Positions 20,769-33,400 of a DNA stretch of 64,000 nucleotides are shown here, in pieces (positions within the stretch are counted from its first letter, which is position 1; every line of letters begins with the position of its first letter). The notes below the pieces were generated by a model. It saw only the letters and a list, made by a program, of their open reading frames with translations. It was not told where the DNA came from and did no database searches. Both the position numbers and the translations under genes were made by a program. This DNA is from Protonemura montana. Its lineage: Eukaryota > Arthropoda > Insecta > Plecoptera > Nemouridae. The stretch covers positions 17,133,208 to 17,197,207 of the forward strand of contig OX387609.1 in assembly GCA_947568835.1 (NCBI GenBank). Direction: 5' to 3'.

Positions 20769-23700
20769 CTCCTGCCCCATGTCCTGCCCCATGTCCTGCC
20801 CCATGTCCTGCCCCATGTCCTGCCCCATGTCCTGCCCCATGTCCCATGTCCTGCCCCATGTCCTGCCCCATGTCCTGCCCCATGTCCTGCCCTATGTCCT
20901 GTCCCATGTCCTGCCCCATGTCCTGCCCCATGTCCTGCCCTATGTCCTGCCCCATGTCCTGCCCCATGTCTTGCCCCATGTCCCATGTCCTGCCCCATGT
21001 CCTGCCCCATGTCCTGCCCCATGTCCTGCTCCATGTCCTAACCCATGTCCTGCCCCATGTCCTGCCCTATGTCCTGCCCCATGTCCTGCCCATGTCCTGC
21101 CCCATGTCCTGCCCTATGTCCTGCCCCATGTCCTGCCCCATGTCCTGCCCTATGTCCTGTCCCATGTCCTGTCCCATGTCATGTCCCATGTCCTGCTCCA
21201 TGTCCTGCCCCATGTCCTGCCCCATGTCCTGCCCCATGTCCTGCCCTATGTCCTGCCCCATGTCCTGCCCCATGTCCTGCCCCATGTCCTGCTCCATGAC
21301 CTGCCCCATGTCCCATGTCCTGCCCCATGTCCTGCCCCATGTCCTGCCCCATGTCCTGCCCTATGTCCTGTCCCATGTCCTGTCCCATGTCATGTCCCAT
21401 GTCCTGCTACATGTCCTGCCCCATGTCCTGCCCCATGTCCTGCCCTATGTCCTGCCCCATGTCCTGCCCCATGTCCTGCCCCATGTCCTGCTCCATGACC
21501 TGCCCCATGTCCCATGTCCTGCCCCATGTCCTGCCCCATGTCCTGCCCCAAGTCCTGCCTCATGTCCTGCCCCATGTCCTGCCCCATGTCCTGCCCCATG
21601 TCCTGCCCCATGTCCTGCCCTATGTCCTGCCCCATGTCCTGCCCCATGTCCTGCACTATGTCCTGTCCCATGTCCTGTCCCATGTCCTGCCCCATGTTCT
21701 GCCCCATGTCCTTCCCTATGTCCTGTCCCATGTCCTGCCCCATGTCCTGCCCCATGTCCTGCTCCATGTCCTCCCCCTGTCCTGCCTCATGTCCCATGTC
21801 CTGCCCCGTGTCCTGCCCAATGTCCTGCCCCATGTCCTGCCCTATGTCCTGTCCCATGTCCTGCCCCATGTCCTGCCCCATGTCCTGCCCCATGTCCTGC
21901 TCCATGTCTTTCCCCATGTCCCATGTCCTGCCCCATGTCCTGCCCCATGTCCTGCCCCATGTCCTGCCCCATGTCCTGTCCCATGTCCTGCCTCATGTCC
22001 TGCCCCATGTCCTGCCCCATAGCCTGGCCTATGTCCTGCCCCATGTCCTGTCCCATGTCCTGCCCCATGTTTTGCCCCATGTCCTGCCCCATGTCCTGCC
22101 CTATGTCCTGTCCCATGTCCTGCCCCATGTCCTGCCCCATGTCCTGTCCCATGTCCTGCCTCATGTCCTACCCCATGTCCTGCCCTATGTCCTGCCCCAT
22201 GTCCTGCCCCATGTCCTGCCCCATGTCCTGCCCCATGTCCTGCCCCATGTCCTGTCCCATGTCATGTCCCATGTCCTGCTCCATGTCCTGCCCCATGTCC
22301 TGCCCCATGTCCTGCCCTATGTCCTGCCCCATGTCCTGCCCCATGTCCTGCCCCATGTCCTGCCCCATGTCCTGCCCTATGTCCTGCCCCATGTCCTGCC
22401 CCATGTCCCATGTCCTGCCCCATGTCCTGCCCCTTGTCCTGTCCCATTTCCTGCCCCATGTCCTGCCCCATGTCCTGCCCCATGTCCTGCCCCATGTCCT
22501 GCCCCATGTCCTGCCCCTTGTCTTGCCCCATGTCCCATGTCCTGCCCCATGTCCTGCCCCATGTCCTACCCCATGTCCTGCCCTATATCCTGTCTTATGT
22601 CCTGCCCCATGTCCTGCCCCATGTCCTGCTCCATGTCCTGCCCCATGTCCTGCTCCATGTCCTATGTCCTGCCCCATGTCCTGCCCCATGTCCTGTCCCA
22701 TGTCCTGCCTCATGTCCTGCCCCATGTCCTGCCCCATGTCCTGCCCCATGTCCTGCACCATGTCCTGTCCCATGTCCTGCCCCATGTCATGCCCCATGTC
22801 CTGCCCCATGTCCTGCCCCATGTCCCATGTCCTGCCCCATGTCCTGCCCTTTGTCCTGTCCCATTTCCTGCCCCATGTCCTGCCCCATGTCCTGCCCCAT
22901 GTCCTGCCCCATGTCCTGCCCCATGTTCTGCCCCATGTCCTGCCCTATGTCTTGCCCCATGTCCCATGTCCTGCCCCATGTCCTGCCCCATGTCCTGCCC
23001 CATGTCCTTCCCTATGTCCTGTCCTATGTCCTGCCCCATGTCCTGCCCCATGTCCTGCTCCATGTCCTCCCCCTGTCCTGCCCCATGTCCCATGTCCTGC
23101 CCCATGTCCTGCCCCATGTCCTGCCCCATGTCCTGCCCTATGTCCTGTCCCATGTCCTGCCCCATGTCCTGCCCCATGTCCTGCCCTATGTCCTGCCCCA
23201 TGTCTTGCCCCATGTCCCATGTCCTGCCCCATGTCCTGCCCCATGTCCTGCCCCATGTCCTGCCCTATGTCCTGCCCCATGTCCTGCCCCATTTTCTGCT
23301 CCATGTTCCACCCCATGTCCTGCCCCATGTCCCATGTCATGCCCCATGTCCTGCCCCATGTCCTGCCCCATGTCCTGTCCCATGTCCTGCTCCATGTCCT
23401 GCCCCATGTCTTACCTCATGTCCCATGTCCTGCCTCATGTCCTGCCCCATGTCCTGCCCCATATCCTGCCCCATGTCCTGCCCCATGTCCTGCCCCATGT
23501 CCTGTCCCATGTCCTGCCCAATGTCCTGCCCCATGTCCTGCTCCATGTCCTGCCCCATGTCCTGCCCCATGTCCTGCACTATGTCCTGCCCCATGTCCTG
23601 CCCCATGTCCTGCCCCATGTCCTGCCCTATGTCCTGCCCCATGTCCTGCCCCATGTCCTGCCCCATGTCCTGTCCCATGTCATGTCCCATGTCCTGCTCC

Positions 23701-24024
23701 ATGTCCTGCCCCATGTCCTGCCCCATGTCCTGACCTATGTCCTGCCCCATGTCCTGCCCCATGTCCTGCCCCATGTCCTGCCCCATGTCCTGCCCCATGT
23801 CCTGCCCCATGTCCCATGTCCTGCCCCATGTCCCATGTCCTGCCCCATGTCCTACCCCTTGTCCTGTCCCATTTCCTGCCCCATGTCCTACCCCATGTCC
23901 TGCCCCATGTCCTGCCCCATGTCCTGCCCCATGTCCTGCCTCATGTCCTGCCCCATGTCTTGCCCCATGTCCCATGTCCTGCCCCATGTCCTGCCCTATG
24001 TCCTGTCTTATGTCCTGCCCCATG

Positions 24025-24668
24025 TAATGCCCCATGTCCTGCTCCATGTCCTCCCCCTGTCCTGCCCTATGTCTTATGTCCTGCCCCATTTCCTGCCCCA
24101 TGTCCTGCTCCATGTCCTGCCCCATGTCCTGCCCCATGTCCCGCTCCATGTCCTCCCCCTGTCCTGCCTCATGTCCCATGTCCTGCCCCATGTCCTGCCC
24201 CATGTCCTGCCCCATGTCCTGCCCCATGTCCTGTCCCATGTCCTGCCCCATGTTTTGCCCCATGTCCTGTCCAATGTCCTGCCTTATGTCCTGCCCCATG
24301 TCCTGCCCCATGTCCTGCCCCATGTCCTGCCCCATGTCCTGCCCTATGTCCTGCCCCATGTCCTGCCCCATGTCCTGCCCTATGTCCTGTCCCATGTCCT
24401 GTCCCATGTCCTGCCCCATGTCCTGCCCCATGTCCTTCCCTATGTCCTGTCCCATGTCCTGCCCCATGTCCTGCCCTATGTCCTGCTCCATGTCCTGTCC
24501 CATGTCCTGCCCCATGTCCTGCCCCATGTCCTGCCCCATGTCCTGCCCTATGTCCTGTCCCATGTCCTGCCCCATGTCCTGCCCCATGTCCTGCCCCATG
24601 TCCTGCCCCATGTCTTTCCCCATGTCCCATGTCCTGCCTCATGTAATGCCCCATGTCCTGCCCCATAG
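24025..24668 (+). repeat. higher-order repeat alpha, 641-bp form in array E
   Basis: Landmark ends at 24027 and 24668. This copy has an extra TAA just before the TAG unit (CATGTAATGCCCC near 24643), so the TAA substitution is present twice here. Confidence 0.8.
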
Positions 24669-27600
24669 CCTGGCCAATGTCCTGCCCCATGTCCTGTCCC
24701 ATGTCCTGCCCCATGTTTTGCCCCATGTCCTGCCCCATGTCCTGCCCTATGTCCTGTCCCATGTCCTGCCCCATGTCCTGCCCCATGTCCTGTCCCATGT
24801 CCTGCCTCATGTCCTACCCTATGTCCTGCCCCATTTCCTGCCCCATGTCCTGCCCCATGTCCTGCCCCATGTCCTGCCCCATGTCCTGCCCCATGTCCTG
24901 CCCCATGTCTTGCCCCATGTCCCATGTCCTGCCCCATGTCCTGCCCCATGTCCTACCCCATGTCCTGCCCTATGTCCTGTCTTATGTCCTGCCCCATGTC
25001 CTGCCCCATGTCCTGCTCCATGTCCTGCCCCATGTCCTGCTCCATGTCCCATGTCCTGCCCCATGTCCTGCCCCATGTCCTGTCCCATTTCCTGCCTCAT
25101 GTCCTGCCCCATGTCCTGCCCCATGTCCTGCCCCATGTCCTGCCGCATGTCCTGTCCCATGTCCTGCCCCATGTCATGCCCCATGTCCTGCCCCATGTCC
25201 TGCCCCATGTCCCATGTCCTGCCCTTTGTCCTGTCCCATTTCCTACCCCATGTCCTGCCCCATGTCCTGCCCCATGTCCTGCCCCATGTCCTGCCCCATG
25301 TCCTGCTCCATGTCCTCCCCCTGTCCTGCCCCATGTCCCATTTCCTGCCCCATGTCCTGCCCCATGTCCTTCCCCATGTCCTGCCCTATGTCCTGTCCCA
25401 TGTCCTGCCCCATGTCCTGCCCCATGTCCTGCCCTATGTCCTGCCCCATGTCTTGCCCCATGTCCCATGTCCTGCCCCATGTCCTGCCCCATGTCCTGCC
25501 CCATGTCCTGCCCTATGTCCTGCCCCATGTCGTGCCCCATTTTCTGCTCCATGTTCCACCCCATGTCCTGCCCCATGTCCCATGTCATGCCCCATGTCCT
25601 GCCCCATGTCCTGCCCCATGTCCTGTCCCATGTCCTGCTCCATGTCCTGCCCCATGTCTTACCTCATGTCCCATGTCCTGCCTCATGTCCTGCCCCATGT
25701 CCTGCCCCATATCCTGCCCCATGTCCTGCCCCATGTCCTGCCCCATGTCCTGTCCCATGTCCTGCTCCATGTCCTGCCCCATGTCTTACCTCATGTCCCA
25801 TGTCCTGCCTCATGTCCTGCCCCATGTCCTGCCCCATATCCTGCCCCATGTCCTGCCCCATGTCCTGCCCCATGTCCTGCCCCATGTCCTGCCCTATGTC
25901 CTTCCCCATGTCCTGCCCCATGTCCTGCCCCATGTCCTGTCCCATGTCATGTCCCATGTCCTGCTCCATGTCCTGCCCCATGTCCTGCCCCATGTCCTGC
26001 CCTATGTCCTGCCCCATGTCCTGCCCCATGTCCTGCCCCATGTCCTGCCCCATGTCCTGCCCCATGTCCTGCCCCATGTCCTACCCCATGTCCCATGTCC
26101 TGCCCCATGTCCTGCCCCATGTCCTGTCCCATGTCCTGCCCCATGTCCTGCCCTATGTCCTGCTCCATGTCCTGTCCCATGTCCTGCCCCATGTCCTGCC
26201 CCATGTCCTGCCCCATGTCCTGCCCTATGTCCTGTCCCATGTCCTGCCCCATGTCCTGCCCCATGTCCTGCCCCATGTCCTGCCCCATGTCTTTCCCCAT
26301 GTCCCATGTCCTGCCTCATGTCCTGCCCCATGTCCTGCCCCATAGCCTGGCCAATGTCCTGCCCCATGTCCTGTCCCATGTCCTGCCCTATGTTTTGCCC
26401 CATGTCCTGCCCCATGTCCTGCCCTATGTCCTGTCCCATGTCCTGCCCCATGTCCTGCCCCATGTCCTGTCCCATGTCCTGCCTCATGTCCTACCCTATG
26501 TCCTGCCCCATTTCCTGCCCCATGTCCTGCCCCATGTCCTGCCCCATGTCCTGCCCCATGTCCTGCCCCATGTCCTGCCCCATGTCTTGCCCCATGTCCC
26601 ATGTCCTGCCCCATGTCCTGCCCCATGTCCTACCCCATGTCCTGCCCTATGTCCTGTCTTATGTCCTGCCCCATGTCCTGCCCCATGTCCTGCTCCATGT
26701 CCTGCCCCATGTCCTGCTCCATGTCCCATGTCCTGCCCCATGTCCTGCCCCATGTCCTGTCCCATGTCCTGCCTCATGTCCTGCCCCATTTCCTGCCCCA
26801 TGTCCTGCCCCATGTCCTGCCCCATGTCCTGTCCCATGTCCTGCCCCATGTCATGCCCCATGTCCTGCCCCATGTCCTGCCCCATGTCCCATGTCCTGCC
26901 CTTTGTCCTGTCCCATTTCCTACCCCATGTCCTGCCCCATGTCCTGCCCCATGTCCTGCCCCATGTCCTGCCCCATGTCCTGCTCCATGTCCTCCCCCTG
27001 TCCTGCCCCATGTCCCATGTCCTGCCCCATGTCCTGCCCCATGTCCTTCCCCATGTCCTGCCCTATGTCCTGTCCCATGTCCTGCCCCATGTCCTGCCCC
27101 ATGTCCTGCCCTATGTCCTGCCCCATGTCTTGCCCCATGTCCCATGTCCTGCCCCATGTCCTGCCCCATGTCCTGCACCATGTCCTGCCCTATGTCCTGC
27201 CCCATGTCGTGCCCCATTTTCTGCTCCATGTTCCACCCCATGTCCTGCCCCATGTCCCATGTCATGCCCCATGTCCTGCCCCATGTCCTGCCCCATGTCC
27301 TGTCCCATGTCCTGCTCCATGTCCTGCCCCATGTCTTACCTCATGTCCCATGTCCTGCCTCATGTCCTGCCCCATGTCCTGCCCCATATCCTGCCCCATG
27401 TCCTGCCCCATGTCCTGCCCCATGTCCTGTCCCATGTCCTGCCCAATGTCCTGCCCCATGTCCTGCTCCCTGTCCTGCCCCATGTCCTGCCCCATGTCCT
27501 GCCCTATGTCCTGCCCCATGTCCTGCCCCATGTCCTGCCCCATGTCCTGCCCTATGTCCTTCCCCATGTCCTGCCCCATGTCCTGCCCCATGTCCTGTCC

Positions 27601-27966
27601 CATGTCATGTCCCATGTCCTGCTCCATGTCCTGCCCCATGTCCTGCCCCATGTCCTGCCCTATGTCCTGCCCCATGTCCTGCCCCATGTCCTGCCCCATG
27701 TCCTGCCCCATGTCCTGCCCCATGTCCTGCCCCATGTCCTGCCCCATGTCCCATGTCCTGCCCCATGTCCTGCCCCTTGTCCTGTCCCATTTCCTGCCCC
27801 ATGTCCTACCCCATGTCCTGCCCCATGTCCTGCCCCATGTCCTGCCCCATGTCCTGCCTCATGTCCTGCCCCATGTCTTGCCCCATGTCCCATGTCCTGC
27901 CCCATGTCCTGCCCCATGTCCTGCCCCATGTCCTGCCCTATGTCCTGTCTTATGTCCTGCCCCATG

Positions 27967-28670
27967 TAATGCCCCATGTCCTGCTCCATGTCCTCCCCCT
28001 GTCCTGCCCTATGTCTTATGTCCTGCCCCATGTCCTGCCTCATGTCCTGCCCCATGTCCTGCCCTATGTCCTGTTTCATGTCCTGCCCCATTTCCTGCCC
28101 CATGTCCTGCTCCATGTCCTGCCCCATGTCCTGCCCCATGTCCCGCTCCATGTCCTCCCCCTGTCCTGCCTCATGTCCCATGTCCTGCCCCATGTCCTGC
28201 CCCATGTCCTGCCCCATGTCCTGCCCCATGTCCAGTCCCATGTCCTGCCCCATGTTTTGCCCCATGTCCTGTCCAATGTCCTGCCTCATGTCCTGCCCCA
28301 TGTCCTGCCCCATGTCCTGCCCCATGTCCTGCCCCATGTCCTGCCCTATGTCCTGCCCCATGTCCTGCCCCATGTCCTGCCCTATGTCCTGTGCAATGTC
28401 CTGTCCCATGTCCTGCCCCATGTCCTGCCCCATGTCCTTCCCTATGTCCTGTCCCATGTCCTGCCCCATGTCCTGCCCCATGTCCTGCTCCATGTCCTGT
28501 CCCATGTCCTGCCCCATGTCCTGCCCCATGTCCTGCCCCATGTCCTGCCCTATGTCCTGTCCCATGTCCTGCCCCATGTCCTGCCCCATGTCCTGCCCCA
28601 TGTCCTGCCCCATGTCTTTCCCCATGTCCCATGTCCTGCCTCATGTCCTGCCCCATGTCCTGCCCCATAG
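27967..28670 (+). repeat. higher-order repeat alpha, 701-bp form in array E
   Basis: Landmark ends at 27969 and 28670, 60 bp (five units) longer than the 641-bp form. It carries the private markers CCTGTTTCATG and GTCCAGTCCC. The same 701-bp form with both markers is found at 44570 and 47538, which identifies those as its relatives. Confidence 0.82.
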
Positions 28671-29606
28671 CCTGGCCAATGTCCTGCCCCATGTCCTGTC
28701 CCATGTCCTGCCCCATGTTTTGCCCCATGTCCTGCCCCATGTCCTGCCCTATGTCCTGTCCCATGTCCTGCCCCATGTCCTGCCCCATGTCCTGTCCCAT
28801 GTCCTGCCTCATGTCCTACCCCATGTCCTGCCCTATGTCCTGCCCCATGTCCTGCCCCATGTCCTGCCCCATGTCCTGAGCCATGTCCTGCCCCATGTCC
28901 TGTCCCATGTCATGTCCCATGTCCTGCTCCATGTCCTGCCCCATGTCCTGCCCCATGTCCTGCCCCATGTCCTGCCCCATGTCCTGCCCTATGTCCTGCC
29001 CCATGTCCTGCCCCATGTCCTGCCCTATGTCCTGTCCCATGTCCTGTCCCATGTCCTGCCCCATGTCCTGCCCCATGTCCTTCCCTATGTCCTGTCCCAT
29101 GTCCTGCCCCATGTCCTGCCCTATGTCCTGCTCCATGTCCTGTCCCATGTCCTGCCCCATGTCCTGCCCCATGTCCTGCCCCATGTCCTGCCCTATGTCC
29201 TGTCCCATGTCCTGCCCCATGTCCTGCCCCATGTCCTGCCCCATGTCCTGCCCCATGTCTTTCCCCATGTCCCATGTCCTGCCTCATGTCCTGCCCCATG
29301 TCCTGCCCCATAGCCTGGCCAATGTCCTGCCCCATGTCCTGTCCCATGTCCTGCCCTATGTTTTGCCCCATGTCCTGCCCCATGTCCTGCCCCATGTCCT
29401 GTCCCATGTCCTGCCTCATGTCCTACCCTATGTCCTGCCCCATTTCCTGCCCCATGTCCTGCCCCATGTCCTGCCTTAATTGCTACTTCAGAACCAAGAC
29501 AAGGAAAGGAAAAATTTGACACTCCCCCGCACGATCAGGGACACTTGCTCCTGAGAGAGTGCGCCCAAACCCAGAAAATTTGGGCACCGTTTCGAACAAG
29601 GAGAAG

Positions 29607-30194
29607 GTGAGTTTGCGGGGTGACCATCGGGATTTGAGTTAAATAACGATTTTATCATCCTAATAGTGACGGTTTGTGCATGAGGCACCTGTGGAAGAAG
29701 ACGAGAGGATTTGGAGGAGCCATGTCCTCTTAACGCACCGAGATATTCGGCTGGATATCCGACTTCGCTTGGCTGGATCCTATGCTCTATTCAGGTTATT
29801 TGAGATCAGCTGGCTGGATCCTATGCTCTATCCAGGTTATTTGAGATCAGCTGGCTGGATCCTATGCTATATTCAGGTTATTTGAGATCAGCTGGCTGGA
29901 TCCTATGCTCTATCCAGGTTATTTGAGATCAGCTGGCTGGATCCTATGCTCTATCCAGGTTATTTGAGATCAGCTGGCTAGATCCTATGCTCTTTCCAGG
30001 TTATTTGAGATCAGCTGGTTGGATCCTATGCTCTATCCAGGTTATTTGAGATCAGATGGTTGTATCAGCTGTTACTTGATTGGGATGATCTAGAAATGTT
30101 GCTATTGGTTCTTGTTGGTGCCAACATTTGCAGAGATGTGTCAGCTTCCAGCTGCTGTATTCGTGGCAATAATCTAATGCTCTCTGTTTTGCAG
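29607..30194 (+). other. candidate spliceosomal intron in U1, copy 2
   Basis: Donor AAG|GTGAGT at 29607 and acceptor TTTTGCAG ending at 30194 are unchanged from the first copy, and the length is again 588 bp. Both sites being intact is expected from the recent duplication, so it adds little independent evidence. Confidence 0.38.
29771..30057 (+). repeat. 41-bp tandem repeat, 7 copies (copy 2)
   Basis: Seven units with the same variants in the same order as at 9235, including the single GGCTAGATCC unit. No copy-number change has occurred since the blocks duplicated. Confidence 0.96.
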
Positions 30195-30229
30195 GACGCT
30201 GGACGCTGGACGCAGGATGCAGGATGCTG
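30195..30229 (+). repeat. 7-bp x 5 short tandem repeat (copy 2)
   Basis: Identical to the copy at 9659-9693 and again abuts the acceptor-like AG. Confidence 0.88.
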
Positions 30230-30403
30230 GGGAGTCAGCAATGGCCGCCACGTGTCGCTGATGATGGTGAGAGGGGAAGGGGGGTGTTGGTGATAACCAG
30301 ACAGCTGGGAGCGTAGCTTACACCCCCTGTGTTAGGAGACGATATCGACAATTGGTGTCGCTGCCAGGTGCTTAAAGTCAAGGCATGCTACACACACAGC
30401 CCT

Positions 30404-33400
30404 AAGTCCTGCACCATGTCCTGCGTCATGACCTGATCCATGTCCCTGCCCGATGTCCTGCCACATGTTCTCCCCCATGTCCTGCCCCATGTCCTGACCC
30501 GAAAACTTCCCCATGCCCGGTCCGATGTCCTGCCAAATGTGTCCTTTTGTCTTGCCCAATGTCCTGTACGATGTCCTGTTTGACATCACCGCATCCGAAG
30601 TCATCTTCCAGAAAGCCTTGGACTTTCACGCCTCCTCTGACACATAGCTTCCTAATACCCTTATCCTGCTTCCACGTAAGAAGAAAAAATTATGCAAGCT
30701 GATCTCTTGATCGCGGCCATCATTTCAACCGGAGATTAAGCGCATCCTCCTCGGCACAGCTTGACATCAATCTCAACACACGCTTGCCTCATGTCCTGCC
30801 CAATGTACTATGTCTTGTCTCATGTCCTGCGCAATGTCCTGTACCATATGCCCCATATCCTGCCTCTTATTCTGAACCTTGTCCTGCGCCATTTCTTGTT
30901 TCATGTCCTGCACCATATCCTGCCTCTTATCCTGAACCATGTCCTGCGCCATGTCTTGTTTCATGTCCTGCCTCATTTCCTGCCCCATTTCTCTCCATAT
31001 GTCCTGCCTCATGTACTGCCCCATGTTCCTGCCCGATGTCCTGCCCTATGTCATGTACCATGTCCTGTCTGACTACCGCATCCGATGTCCTCTACCAGAA
31101 AACCTCGTTCCCCACAACTCCGCCTACTCTGACACATGGCTTCCAAATCCCCCTATACTGCTCCCCCTTAAGAAGAAAGAATGCCGCCTGCTGATCTCTA
31201 CATCGCAGCAATCATTTCCACCCCATACCCTGTCTCATGTACTGCCCAATGTCCTGCCCTATGTTCTGCCCTATGTCCTGCCTTATTTCCTGACTCTTGT
31301 CATGTCCTATGTCCTGCCCCATGTTCTGTTCCATGTCCTGCCTAATTTCCTGCTCCATGTCTTGTCCAACGTCGTGCACCATAACCTCTGTCCTGATCTA
31401 TGTCCTGACCCAAGTCCTGCGCCCTGTCCTGTCCTATGTCCTGCACCATGTTATGGCCCACGTCCTGCCGCATGTCCTGCCCCATGCCCAGACTATGTCC
31501 AGTCACTTGTCGGGTCATTTGTCCTGCCCCATGTCCTGTCGCATGTCCTGCGCTATGTCCTCCGAAGTCCTCTTCCATAAAGCCGTGGACCCCACTTCAC
31601 AGCCTCCTCTGACACATGGCTTCATTATCCCCTTATTCTGTTCCCACATAGGAAGAAAGAATTATGCAAGCTGATATCTACATCACGGCAATCATTTCCA
31701 CCCTTCCTGCCTCATGACTTGCCATATGTCCATTCTTATGTCCTGTCCTATGTCCTGCCCAATGTTATGCCCCACATCCTGCCGCATTTCCTTCCCCACG
31801 CCACGACTATGTCCAGTCACATGTCGGGTCCTATATCCTGCCCCATGTCCTGTGGCATGTCGTGAACCATGTCCTGCCCCATTTCCTGTACCATGTCTTG
31901 TCTGACATCACCGCATCCGATGTCCTCTAACAGGTAGCCTCGGACCGCACCATTCCGCCTCTCTGACATATGACTTCCCAATCCCCTAATACTGCTCAAA
32001 CGTAAGAAGAAAGAATTCCGCCATCTGATATCTACATCGCGGCAATCATTTCCATAATATACCCTGCCTCATGTACTGCCACAAGTCATATCCCATGTAC
32101 TGCCCTATGTCCTGCCTTATTTCCTGACTCTTGTCATGTCCTATGTCCTGCCCCATTTTATGCCCCACGTCCTGCCGCATGTCCTGCCCCAAACCCGACT
32201 ATGTCCAGTCACACGGGTCCTATGTCCTGCCCCATGTCCTGTACCATGTCTTGTCTGACATCACCGCATCCGATGTCCTCTAACAGGAAGCCTCGGACCG
32301 CACCATTCCGCCTCTCTGACATATGACTTCCCAATCCCCTTATACTGCTCCACCGTAAGAAGAAAGAATGCCGCCTGCTGATCTCTACATCGCAGCAATC
32401 ATTTCCACCCCATACCCTGTCTCATGTACTGCCCTATGTCCTGCTTTATTTCCTGCGCTCTGTCCTGTCCTATGTCCTGCCCTATTTTATGCCCCACGTC
32501 CTGCCGCATGTCGTGCCCCAAACCCGACTATGTCCAGTCCCATGTCGGGTCCTATGTCCTGCCCTATATCCATTTGCATGTCCTGCCTTATGTCCTCCGT
32601 AGTCCTCGTCCATAAACTTTTATCCACTTTTCCGCCACATCTGACACATGGCTTCTTTATCACTTATCCTATTCCTACGTAAGAAGAATAAATTATGCAA
32701 GCTGATCTCTAGATCGCTACCATCGTTTTCACCAAAAGCCAAACGCATCCTCCTCGTCTCAGTTTGACATCAGTCTTTACACACGCATGATTCATGTCTT
32801 GCCCAATTTACCATGTCTTATCTCATGTCTTGCGGAATGTCCTGCACCAATGCCTGTCCCATGTCCTGCGCCATGTCTTGTTTCATGTCCTGCCTCATGT
32901 CTTGCCATTTGTCTATCCTTATGTCCTGTCCCATATCCTGTCCTATGTCCTGCCCAATGTTATGCCCCACATTCTGCCGCATGTCCTTCCCCATGCCCCG
33001 ACTATGTCCTGTAACATGTCGGGTCCTACGTCCTGCCCCATGTCCTGTGGCATGTCGTGAACCATGTCCTCCGAAGTCCTCACTTCGTGGACGCCACGCC
33101 GTGGACCCCACTTCGCAGCCTCCTCTGACAGATGGCTTCATTATCCCCTTATTCTGTTCCCACGTAGGCAGAAAGAATTATGCAAGCTGATATCTACATC
33201 ACGGCAATCATTTCCACCCTTCCTGCCTCATGACTTGCCATATGTCCATTCTTATGTCCTGTCCTATGTCCTGCCCAATGTTATGCCCCACATCCTGCCG
33301 CATTTCCTTCCCCACGCCACGACTATGTCCAGTCACATGTCGGGTCCTATATCCTGCCCCATGTCCTGTGGCATGTCGTGAACCATGTCCTGCCCCATTT

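Larger units (their letters stand above)
20769..29477 (+). repeat. 12-bp satellite, array E
   Basis: This array lies between U2 of block D and U1 of block F. Its left part, to about 25.4 kb, is repeated in array G at offsets of 15155-15184 bp. Its right part, about 26.2-29.3 kb, is repeated in array G at offsets 16603 and 19571. TAG landmarks end at 22022, 24668, 26345, 28670 and 29313; TAA landmarks end at 24027 and 27969. It ends at CCTGCCTT (29477), a different last unit from array A's CCTGCCCC, before an identical U1 start. Confidence 0.97.
29478..30403. other. cassette left part U1, copy 2
   Basis: Offset 20536 from 8942-9867 throughout. Against copy 1 it has C for A in GTATTCGTGGCAATAATC and A for T in GATGGTGAGAGG (about 30270). 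The latter creates a donor-like GTGAGA at 30267, which with the acceptor at 30194 would bound a 72-bp exon (24 codons). The pair of copies shows no sign of frame conservation. Confidence 0.8.
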
